Assembly: GCF_049856175.1 (NCBI RefSeq)
Contig: NZ_JBNDNA010000001.1
Span: 62,001 to 126,000, forward strand
Length of the DNA stretch: 64,000 nt
DNA from: JB111 sp049856175
GTDB taxonomy: Bacteria > Actinomycetota > Actinomycetes > Actinomycetales > Actinomycetaceae
Direction: 5' to 3'
Position numbers and translations under genes: made by a program. Below the pieces are notes generated by a model. The model worked only from the letters and a program-made list of their open reading frames with translations, had not been told where the DNA came from and made no database searches. Of this stretch, positions 1 to 6,273 are shown one piece after another. Each line of letters begins with the position of its first letter. Position 1 is the first letter of the stretch.

Positions 1-1141
1 TGCCGACCAGCGCCTGGCTGAGCGCGTCGCGCCGGTCGAGCCGGAGCCGTTCGACGTCGGCGCGCGGCGACGACAGGGGCGACCCCTCGATGCGTTCCAT
101 CACCAGCAGGGTCCGCGAGCTGATCTCCGGGTAGGCGCGCGGCACGTGGACCAGGTCCGACGTGGTCGACGCGGCCATCGCCTGCATGTTGGAGAGCTCG
201 ACCGTGTAGTCCAGCTCCTCGTCGAGGGAGTCGGCGAACCCGCGGGCGAGCGAGCGCAGTCCGAGGCTGCGGCCCCAGGAGGTCGTGCGGTCGAGCCGGT
301 CCGCGAGCCGCATGACGATGTCCATGTCGCCGGTCACCTGCTGGCGCGCGCCGGGGCGCTGGATCTTGAGGACGACCTCGGAACCGTCGTGCAGGCGCGC
401 CGTGTGGACCTGGGCGACCGAGGCGGCCGCGAGCGGCGCGGTGTCGACGTGCGCGAAGACCTCCTCCAGGGGGCGGCCGAGCGAGGCGTCGACGACGGGG
501 CGGACCTCCTCCCAGGAGAGGGCGGGGACGTCGGAGTGCAGGCGGGACAGCTCCTCGACGACGGTCGCCGGCAGCAGGTCCGGCCGGGTGGAGAGCGTCT
601 GCCCGAGCTTGACGAACGTGACGCCGGCGTCCTCCAGCGCCCGCCGCAGCGCGCGGGCCGACGTGTGGGGAGCGGCGTCGGCGTCGCGCCGCCTGGGCAT
701 GCGTGGCCGGAGCCAGGCCACCAAACCGTGCCGGGCCGCGATCTGGACGACCTCCGCGTACCGACGTGCCCGCCGGAAGCGGGCGGGCGTGCCGCGGACG
801 AACGCGATCGGCGAGGGGAGCGCGCCGGTGGGGACGACGGCCTCGAGCACGGCGAGGACCATGATCTCCAGGACGAGGACCCATGCGGTGCCGAGCACGA
901 GGATGATCCCGAGCGGGAGCGGGTCCGCCGTGCTGGTCCAGATCTGGTCGGTGCCGATGTGCAGGCCCTCGAGCACCCGGTCGAGCAGCGCCACCGCCGC
1001 CGTGTTACCGATCAGCGCGACGATGATCGTGCGCGGCCAGCCGACCGGCGCCCCGAGCAGGCGCCGGGCCACCACGGCGACGACGATCGCGTTGACCAGC
1101 GCCGTCGCGGCGACGAGGAGGTACCCGAGCAGGGACTGCAT
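1..1141 (-). CDS. ABC1/AarF/UbiB-family kinase-like protein, C-terminus cut by window edge
   Basis: An open frame of 380 codons starts at an ATG and runs off the left edge without a stop. The N-terminus has hydrophobic segments (about residues 1-60 and 80-115). The ABC1 atypical-kinase core follows: a KLGQTLSTR motif (KxGQ, the family's signature near the nucleotide site), an AAASVAQVHTARL alanine-rich/QVH motif, the lysine in VVLKIQRPG, an acidic EELDYTVEL segment and a LLVMERIEG hinge just before the edge. In this family such proteins are atypical kinases or ATPases, often tied to quinone or lipid metabolism; the substrate here is unknown. N-terminal membrane helices are unusual relative to UbiB, whose helices lie at the C-terminus, but actinobacterial members show both layouts. 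Stand-alone on the minus strand. Confidence 0.85.
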   Translation of the reverse strand, partial: MQSLLGYLLVAATALVNAIVVAVVARRLLGAPVGWPRTIIVALIGNTAAVALLDRVLEGLHIGTDQIWTSTADPLPLGIILVLGTAWVLVLEIMVLAVLEAVVPTGALPSPIAFVRGTPARFRRARRYAEVVQIAARHGLVAWLRPRMPRRRDADAAPHTSARALRRALEDAGVTFVKLGQTLSTRPDLLPATVVEELSRLHSDVPALSWEEVRPVVDASLGRPLEEVFAHVDTAPLAAASVAQVHTARLHDGSEVVLKIQRPGARQQVTGDMDIVMRLADRLDRTTSWGRSLGLRSLARGFADSLDEELDYTVELSNMQAMAASTTSDLVHVPRAYPEISSRTLLVMERIEGSPLSSPRADVERLRLDRRDALSQALVG

Positions 1142-1269
1142 GTCGGACAGTGTGGCGGACGCGTGGTGCTCGGTGTCACCCGGCCCCGACGCGCGGCTGG
1201 TCCGGAGCGAAGTCCGCACCCCCGCGGCGGGCCCGGTAGCGAGGGCCCCGCCCGCGCAGCGGGCCCGGC

Positions 1270-2487
1270 CTACCGGTCCGCTCGCATGAAGGTCGTGTCC
1301 GCGAAGGGGCTCGCCCCCGCCACCTCCTGGGCGAGGAGCTCGCCGATCGCCGGCGCGTGCTTGTGGCCGTGCCCGGAGTCCCCCGCGGCGACGACCAGCC
1401 GCTCCCGGCCGGGCAGGCGGCCCACGTGGAACTGCTGGTCCGCCGAGCGCGTGTACATGCAGGCGACGCCGGACACCGGGCTCGGGTCGACGTCCGGGTA
1501 GGCGTGCGCGACCGCGTCGGCGAGCGCAGCGGCGTCGCGGCCCAGGTCGATCGACCGGTCGAGCCGGTCGGGATCGGCGTCGGAGAAACCGAGTGCGTCG
1601 GTGCCGTCGTCGTCGAGGCCGAGCTTGACGGCGAACCCGCCGTCGGTGCCGGGGAGCTGGGCGCCGTGCCCCCAGACGCAGCGCCCGTCGTCGAGCTCGC
1701 GGATGATCACCGGGAACCTCCCGACGTCGAGGATCCCGCCCGGTGCGAGCGCCGCGGGGTCGCGCCCGGTGAACCAGAACATGGGGACGCGGCGCGGCCG
1801 CAGCGGCAGGTCGACGAGCCGGTCGGTCCAGGCGCCGGCCGCGACGACCACCTGGCGGACGGTGAGGGTGCCTCCGCCGCCGAGGCGCACGACGACGCCG
1901 GCTCTCGCCTCGTCGATGGCCTCCACCCGAGCGCGGACGACCCTTGCTCCGGCGGTGCGTGCGGCGTCGACGGAGGCACGGACCCCGGCCTCGGGCCGTG
2001 CGAGGCCGGCGGCCGGGTCGAGGACGGCCACGTGGTCCTCGGGCAGGGCGTGCAGGACGGGGAACCGGTCGCGGGCGTCGGGGGCGCCGATCGTCTCCAC
2101 CGCCGTGCCGGCGGCCCGGGCGGCGTCGAGGACCCCGGAGACGACGCGGCCGGCCGACGGTCCCGCCATCACGCCGCCGGTGAGCGTGAGCAGCTCGGTG
2201 CCGGTGGCGGCCTCGAGGTCGCGCCACAGCTCGCGGGCGCGGCCGGCGATCGGCGTGAGGCCGGGGTGCTCGAGGCAGAGCTCGCGGAAGAGGCGCGTGG
2301 TGCCGTGGGTCGAGCCGAGCGCGTGGCCGACGGCGTGCTGCTCGACACCGACCACGTCGATGCCGCGGGCGGCGAGCCGCCACAGCGCCTGGGAGCCCCA
2401 GGCACCGAGGCCCACGACGGCGACGTCGGCGCTTGTCGTGGGGGCGGAGGAGGTCGTGGCAACGGAGCTCGTGGGGACTGTGGACAC
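1270..2487 (-). CDS. FAD-dependent amine oxidase, sarcosine oxidase / N-methyltryptophan oxidase family
   Basis: A 405-residue flavoprotein of the monomeric sarcosine oxidase (MSOX/SolA) type. The N-terminus holds the dinucleotide-binding motif VAVVGLGAWGSQALWRLA, and the C-terminal third holds CMYTRSADQQFHVG, where the family's Cys (about C343) carries covalently linked FAD, followed by the GDSGHGHKHAP motif. Family members oxidise N-methyl amino acids (sarcosine, N-methyltryptophan) to the amino acid, formaldehyde and H2O2; the exact substrate cannot be read from sequence. I prefer the GTG at 2487, which removes a poorly conserved lead; another GTG at 2544 would add 19 residues. Neither has a convincing ribosome-binding site. 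No linked folate or glycine-cleavage genes are nearby. Confidence 0.85.
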   Translation of the reverse strand: MSTVPTSSVATTSSAPTTSADVAVVGLGAWGSQALWRLAARGIDVVGVEQHAVGHALGSTHGTTRLFRELCLEHPGLTPIAGRARELWRDLEAATGTELLTLTGGVMAGPSAGRVVSGVLDAARAAGTAVETIGAPDARDRFPVLHALPEDHVAVLDPAAGLARPEAGVRASVDAARTAGARVVRARVEAIDEARAGVVVRLGGGGTLTVRQVVVAAGAWTDRLVDLPLRPRRVPMFWFTGRDPAALAPGGILDVGRFPVIIRELDDGRCVWGHGAQLPGTDGGFAVKLGLDDDGTDALGFSDADPDRLDRSIDLGRDAAALADAVAHAYPDVDPSPVSGVACMYTRSADQQFHVGRLPGRERLVVAAGDSGHGHKHAPAIGELLAQEVAGASPFADTTFMRADR

Positions 2488-2591
2488 CGGCTGAGTCTGG
2501 CACCGTGCGGGACGCGCGTTGTCGGCGAACGGCGCGTCGACCACGATGGGAGACGGGCCGGCAGGCGTCGGACGGGGGCAGACGCGGGGTG

Positions 2592-3065
2592 TCAGGCGGG
2601 CGGGAGCAGGTCCGTTCGTCCGAACATCTCGGCGGTGGCGCGCGCCGTGGGAGTGCCGTGGTCCGGATCGGCGCCGTGCTCGAGAAGGGCGGCGACAACG
2701 TCCTCCTCGCCCTTGAAGACCGCGCCTGCCAGCGGGGACTGGCCCCGGTCGTTGAGCCGGTCGACGCCGGCGCCACGATCGGCGAGCGCCCGGACGGCGT
2801 CTGCGTGCCCGTGATACGCGGCGAGCATGAGCATGGTGTTGCCTGCCGGATCGGCGAGGTCGACCGGGGCCCCGGCGTCGACGTACGCGGCGAGCCGCTC
2901 GGCCTCGCCGCGGCGCGCCATGTCGAACAACTCGTGGGCCAGCTGCGCCGCGCGGTCCTGCTCGTCGGGGTCGTCGTGCTCGTCCTGCTGAGCCGGCTGC
3001 TCGTGCTGAACGGGTCGGTGCTGCGAGGTCGGTTCGTCGGCGTCGCGCGGGTCGTCCGTGGCCAT
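2592..3065 (-). CDS. Small ankyrin-repeat protein
   Basis: A 157-residue protein. The first 40 residues are acidic, Gln/Asp-rich and probably disordered. They are followed by about three ankyrin repeats: LFDMARRGEAERLAAYVDAGAP, then AGNTMLMLAAYHGHADAVRALADRGA, then RGQSPLAGAVFKGEEDVVAALLEHGAD. Ankyrin repeats are protein-binding scaffolds; no catalytic domain is present, so the partner is unknown. It ends in GRTDLLPPA, the same nine residues that end the DUF429 protein whose gene lies 0.7 kb upstream on this strand. ATG start at 3065. Confidence 0.85.
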   Translation of the reverse strand: MATDDPRDADEPTSQHRPVQHEQPAQQDEHDDPDEQDRAAQLAHELFDMARRGEAERLAAYVDAGAPVDLADPAGNTMLMLAAYHGHADAVRALADRGAGVDRLNDRGQSPLAGAVFKGEEDVVAALLEHGADPDHGTPTARATAEMFGRTDLLPPA

Positions 3066-3115
3066 CGACCGAGCGTAGCCGCGGCGCCGGCCCGCCCGCC
3101 GACGAGAACCTGCGT

Positions 3116-3709
3116 TCAGCGTCGGCGGCGGAGCCGGTCCATCAACGAGCGCCTGCGCGGAGCCGGTACGGCCTGCCCGGACACCGGGTCACCCGGTCCC
3201 GATACGTCGCCGTCGCGGACGTACGGGGTGGTCTCGGTCGATATCAGCGCGTCGTCGAGCGCCACGCCCGTCGTGCGCTGGAGCAGCTCCATCAGCGAGT
3301 CCTCGGTCAGCGGCCCGATCCCTGCAGCCGCTTCCGCCGTGTCCGGCTCGCCGTCGTCGAGCTCGATCTGTCCTTCCTGCGAGCGCAGCTCGCGGAGAGG
3401 TCCGCCGGGCGCCGTGACCTGCCAGAGGTAGCTGTCCGAGGTGCCGCCGAAGACGGCGAGTCGAACGGTGCGGCCAAGGACCGGGGCCAGGACGGGGGCA
3501 AGCCCGAGAACGTCGAGCATGTCGCCGAGGAGCACCGTCCCGCTCGGAACCGCGGCGGCGAAGACCGCACCCGGATAGCCGACTGCCGAGGTGTCCGCCG
3601 TGAGGACGAAGTCCGCGAGGACGGTGCCGTCGACAGGTCGCAGTCCGGCGCCGGCGAGCTCGGCCGGTGCGGCACCCTCGACGACGGCGATCGCGCAGTT
3701 CCATGACAT
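3116..3709 (-). CDS. Hypothetical protein, 197 residues
   Basis: I do not recognise this family. It is probably real: it fills the gap between two recognisable genes on the same strand and has GC-rich third positions, an ATG start and a protein-like composition. The sequence is soluble, with no signal peptide or membrane helix. It looks like a beta-rich globular domain (residues 1-150, including GGTSDSYLWQVTAPGGPLREL), then a Gly/Pro linker and a strongly basic tail (RRRSLMDRLRRRR). The centre is vaguely like uncharacterised actinobacterial proteins of the DUF6461 type, but that is only an impression. It lies 50 bp upstream of the ankyrin gene on the minus strand, and the two could be co-transcribed. 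Confidence 0.6.
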   Translation of the reverse strand: MSWNCAIAVVEGAAPAELAGAGLRPVDGTVLADFVLTADTSAVGYPGAVFAAAVPSGTVLLGDMLDVLGLAPVLAPVLGRTVRLAVFGGTSDSYLWQVTAPGGPLRELRSQEGQIELDDGEPDTAEAAAGIGPLTEDSLMELLQRTTGVALDDALISTETTPYVRDGDVSGPGDPVSGQAVPAPRRRSLMDRLRRRR

Positions 3710-3799
3710 GGCAGGACGATAGCGCCGGCCGGGGTCAAGCCGCGTCGCGGAGTGCGATCGGGCCTGCGTCTCGGGTCGGACCGCGGCCGGCCGGGCGGG

Positions 3800-4753
3800 T
3801 CAGGCCGGTGGCAGGAGATCGGTGCGACCAAGGATCGGCGAGCGACCGTCACGCGCCGGCCGGGCTGCTTGTCCGACCGCCGCCCGCCACGCGGCTTCTC
3901 CCGAGGTCGCGAAGGAGACGGGGGTCCCGTCCACCGTGAAGCCGATCGACTCCTCGCTTATCGGTTCCTTGTTCCCGCCCGGCATCACCGCGGCTGCGTG
4001 AGTCGCCGGCGGCCGCGTCGTTCGAGGTCGGGGAGCTGGTGCGTGCGTCGGAGGTGGCGGCGCGACGATGTAGCCGGCGGCGGCACTGCCGTAGACATGG
4101 AGCGCAGCCGCATCGATGTCCCACAGCCACGCCAGGTGTGCGCACAGGATCGCGTCGACCTCGTCCTCGACCCTGTTGATGTCGGCCGGCCGAGAGGCTG
4201 CTGTCACGATCTCGACGATCTCCTGCCAACGCCGGCTCTCGCGGAGCTTGAGGTTGTCGAGCCCTTCAATACGGTCAACGACCTCGGCAAGGGCTGGTCG
4301 TCGGGTCTCGATGGAACCCTTCTTGTACTTCAGCGTCCGACCGAGCTCGAAGAGCCCCACCATCGCCGCGTGCGGGTAGACCTCGAGGCAGAGCGGCCGC
4401 GCCGTCGACCCCGGATCCACCTCCCAGCCGTGGCGCTGCGCCAGACGTTCAGCGCGGGGCGGGTTCATGTAGCTCATCGAGCGGTTGCTCGAGTGGCAGC
4501 CGGCGTCGTACCGGCCGTAGACCGAGGTCACGAGACGCTCGCAGTCGCGCTGGCCGGTCTCGTTCGTCACGACCAGAGGTGCGTCGACGGCGATGATTTC
4601 CCGCCCGTGAGCAACGTGCCGGGCGAGCCAGTCGTCGATCTCGGCATCGGAACCGACCGACCCGGATGCCGTCAACGCGCCGTCGGCATCGAGCACCGCC
4701 AGGCCGGTCCTCGCTCGATCGTTCCACGCGAGGTCGATCCCGACGTACGCCAT
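3800..4753 (-). CDS. DUF429 domain protein (predicted RNase H-like fold) with odd C-terminal tail
   Basis: A 317-residue protein. Residues 1-230 are a DUF429 domain: an RNase H-like start (MAYVGIDLAWND), the AVDAPLVV strand, an SNRSMSYMNPPRAERLA segment, a CLEVYPHAAMVGLF motif, and an EVDAILCAHLAWLW helix carrying acidic residues. DUF429 is predicted to be a nuclease-like fold, but its function is unproven. A proline-rich linker (PPPPTHAPAPRP) follows, then FTVDGTPVSFATSGEAAWRAAV, which resembles the opening strands of RusA-like resolvases and then stops short, and finally GRTDLLPPA, the same ending as the nearby ankyrin protein. The tail therefore looks like a truncated fusion. Starts at ATG 4753; a strong hairpin lies just upstream. 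Confidence 0.8.
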   Translation of the reverse strand: MAYVGIDLAWNDRARTGLAVLDADGALTASGSVGSDAEIDDWLARHVAHGREIIAVDAPLVVTNETGQRDCERLVTSVYGRYDAGCHSSNRSMSYMNPPRAERLAQRHGWEVDPGSTARPLCLEVYPHAAMVGLFELGRTLKYKKGSIETRRPALAEVVDRIEGLDNLKLRESRRWQEIVEIVTAASRPADINRVEDEVDAILCAHLAWLWDIDAAALHVYGSAAAGYIVAPPPPTHAPAPRPRTTRPPATHAAAVMPGGNKEPISEESIGFTVDGTPVSFATSGEAAWRAAVGQAARPARDGRSPILGRTDLLPPA

Positions 4754-4784
4754 GGTGGTCCACTACGCCTCTCATGCAGGTGTG

Positions 4785-4821
4785 ACGGGGCCTCCGAACC
4801 TAGAAGGTCCGGAGGCCCCGT
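4785..4821. terminator. GC-rich hairpin between the methyltransferase and DUF429 genes
   Basis: Perfect 12-bp stem (ACGGGGCCTCCG at 4785-4796 with CGGAGGCCCCGT at 4810-4821), and the loop can add four pairs. It lies downstream of the minus-strand methyltransferase and 32 bp before the DUF429 start. There is no T-run on either side, so it would be a rho-independent terminator of the U-less actinobacterial kind, or a transcript-end processing structure. Confidence 0.6.
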
Positions 4822-4838
4822 GACAACGGGTGACAATG

Positions 4839-4868
4839 GGCGCGCAGGAGGGCCTGAACTCCTGCCCT
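4839..4868 (-). other. Degenerate tRNA 3'-end-like sequence (possible attachment-site remnant)
   Basis: Aligned without gaps to the 3' end of the tRNA-Leu gene at 5826, this stretch matches at about 20 of 30 positions, including the GCGCG acceptor part and the TGAAC of the T-arm. The T-arm here has lost a standard loop. It sits between the hairpin and the end of the methyltransferase gene, so it could be a decayed att copy left by insertion at tRNA-Leu. Weak evidence. Confidence 0.25.
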
Positions 4869-4918
4869 CGTCGACTCACGCACCCGCGCGGGGGCGCCGC
4901 ATGCCTCCGAGCGGGTGC

Positions 4919-5704
4919 CTATGGCGTGGCGCGGACGATGACCAGCGAGCCGTCGAACGTCGGTTGCCGCCGCAGTGCGCCGTACTTGGTGTCCCACGCG
5001 CCCGAATCGATCGCCGCACCCAGGGCTGCCACGTACTTCTCGGCCTGCGCAGGATCGACGAAGCTCCAGGCCGAGCATGCCGCGCGCGCCCCGGCACCGA
5101 GCAGCTCCTCGGGACGCCCGTAGTACGCCTCGTTGAACCCGTCCGTGCAATCGAGCGGAATCGGCACCAGGTCGACGGCGACCGCGCCGCCGAGCCCCTC
5201 GGCGAGCTCGGACATCGCAGGGTAGCGACGACGTTCCGTCGAGATGACGTCCGGCGCGTACTCGGCGAGCCAGAAGCGGTCGAGCAGGTCAGGGTCGCAG
5301 GTCAGGATGACGACAAGGCCGCGGGTGACGCGGCGGATCTCCGCGAGTCCCGCGGCGAGATCGCCCCACTGATGGACCGAGAACGTCGTCATCGCCGCGT
5401 CGAAAGCATCGTCTGGAAACGGCAACGACTCGGCTACCGCGTCGATCGCAGTGCTGAGCTGGTCCGCTCGCTGGGCGCGCATGCTCGCTGACGGTTCGAT
5501 CGCCGTCACGTCCCGGTCGACGGGCTCATAGTTCCCGGCCCCTGCGCCGACGTTGAGCACCGTCCGTGCACCGCCGAGCGCATCCCACACGGCCTGCGCG
5601 ATCCGCGGGTCGGGACGGCGATAGTCACTGTACGACTTCCCGATGACACCGTAATCAGCATCCCCGGCGCTGCCGTCCAGCTTTCTCGACTGCTCCACGG
5701 CCAT
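4919..5704 (-). CDS. Class I SAM-dependent methyltransferase
   Basis: A 261-residue methyltransferase of the Methyltransf_11 type. It shows motif I VLNVGAGAGNYEP (about residues 49-61), the acidic strand end TAIEPSASM that binds the SAM ribose, motif II AVAESLPFPDDAFDAAMTTFSVHQW, and the post-motif helix LAEIRRVTRGLVVILT. The C-terminal half is a substrate cap of unknown specificity. Small-molecule or tRNA targets are equally possible, and context does not help. ATG start at 5704. Downstream on the minus strand lies a hairpin at 4785. It is the first gene after tRNA-Leu, which makes it a candidate for cargo inserted at the tRNA. Confidence 0.85.
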   Translation of the reverse strand: MAVEQSRKLDGSAGDADYGVIGKSYSDYRRPDPRIAQAVWDALGGARTVLNVGAGAGNYEPVDRDVTAIEPSASMRAQRADQLSTAIDAVAESLPFPDDAFDAAMTTFSVHQWGDLAAGLAEIRRVTRGLVVILTCDPDLLDRFWLAEYAPDVISTERRRYPAMSELAEGLGGAVAVDLVPIPLDCTDGFNEAYYGRPEELLGAGARAACSAWSFVDPAQAEKYVAALGAAIDSGAWDTKYGALRRQPTFDGSLVIVRATP

Positions 5705-5764
5705 GCACCGATCGTCACACAGGGCTGCGCGCGCACCGTCGTCGTCAAGAGACCGTCAACGAAA

Positions 5765-5800
5765 AACGGCTGAACCCCCGAGACCAGGGGTTCAGCCGTT
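5765..5800 (-). terminator. Intrinsic terminator of tRNA-Leu
   Basis: Perfect 14-bp stem (AACGGCTGAACCCC at 5765-5778 with its complement at 5787-5800) and an 8-nt loop. On the minus strand it is followed directly by TTTTT (5766-5762). It begins 26 bp after the 3' end of tRNA-Leu, which is transcribed toward it. It is the only hairpin I found in the window with a real U-tract. Confidence 0.92.
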
Positions 5801-5825
5801 CACGATGTCCTGGGACATCACACTG

Positions 5826-5909
5826 TGCGCGAAGGGGGACTTGAACCCCCACGCCCTTTCGGGCACACGGACCTGAACCGTGCGCGTCTGCCAATTCCGC
5901 CACTCGCGC
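5826..5909 (-). tRNA. tRNA-Leu (anticodon CAG)
   Basis: Cloverleaf on the minus strand: acceptor GCGCGAG pairs with TTCGCGC (last pair G-T). The D-arm contains TTGGCAGA, the anticodon stem CACGG/CCGTG carries the loop TTCAGGT (anticodon CAG), a class II variable arm (TGCCCGAAAGGGCG) follows, and the T-arm is GGGGG TTCAAGT CCCCC. CCA is not encoded. Discriminator A. A strong terminator follows. Confidence 0.97.
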
Positions 5910-6273
5910 GAGCCGTTGTACTGCGGCAAACAGCGTAGAGCAGGCTATCACCTGCGATCCGCGTGACGCCCGCGGATCCGGGCACCCCGGTGGTGATCCC
6001 GCACACCGGCGGCGCCGGTCGACGCGCAGCAGTGACCGGCACACCGGCGCCCACCGAGCCGGTGCGAGGCGTGCCGAGTCACCGAGGCAACTGGGTACGT
6101 GCCGAGTCAGTCGACGCGGGGCACTGACTCGATGTGTACCCCGCTGGCTCACCGCGAGACGCCGCAGGAGGGACGCCCAGCAGAACCGAGCTCACCGGCC
6201 GGGCCGAATCCCGCTCACTCGCCAGGTGGGGGCCGCTGCGCCCGGCAGAACTGCGCCCACCCGCCGGGAAGGG
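5910..6273. other. Non-coding gap between tRNA-Leu and phosphoketolase, with short repeats
   Basis: No convincing gene. It should hold the tRNA-Leu promoter (minus strand, just above 5910) and the 3' end of the phosphoketolase transcript. A 12-bp direct repeat CGTGCCGAGTCA occurs at 6070-6081 and 6098-6109. The second copy overlaps a 9-bp inverted repeat, CGAGTCAGT (6103-6111) with ACTGACTCG (6123-6131). The role is unknown. Confidence 0.5.

Noticed and set aside
1200..1269. GC-rich inverted segments downstream of the amine oxidase as a terminator
   Set aside because: Only a 6-bp perfect stem with a long loop; too weak to list in this base composition.
2474..2486. TGTGGACAC, 8 of 9 to a DnaA box
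   Set aside because: A single site at the start of the amine oxidase frame with no second box nearby; expected by chance in 64 kb.
4839..4868. A functional tRNA gene
   Set aside because: The T-loop is the wrong size and sequence, and no D-arm or anticodon arm can be folded upstream.
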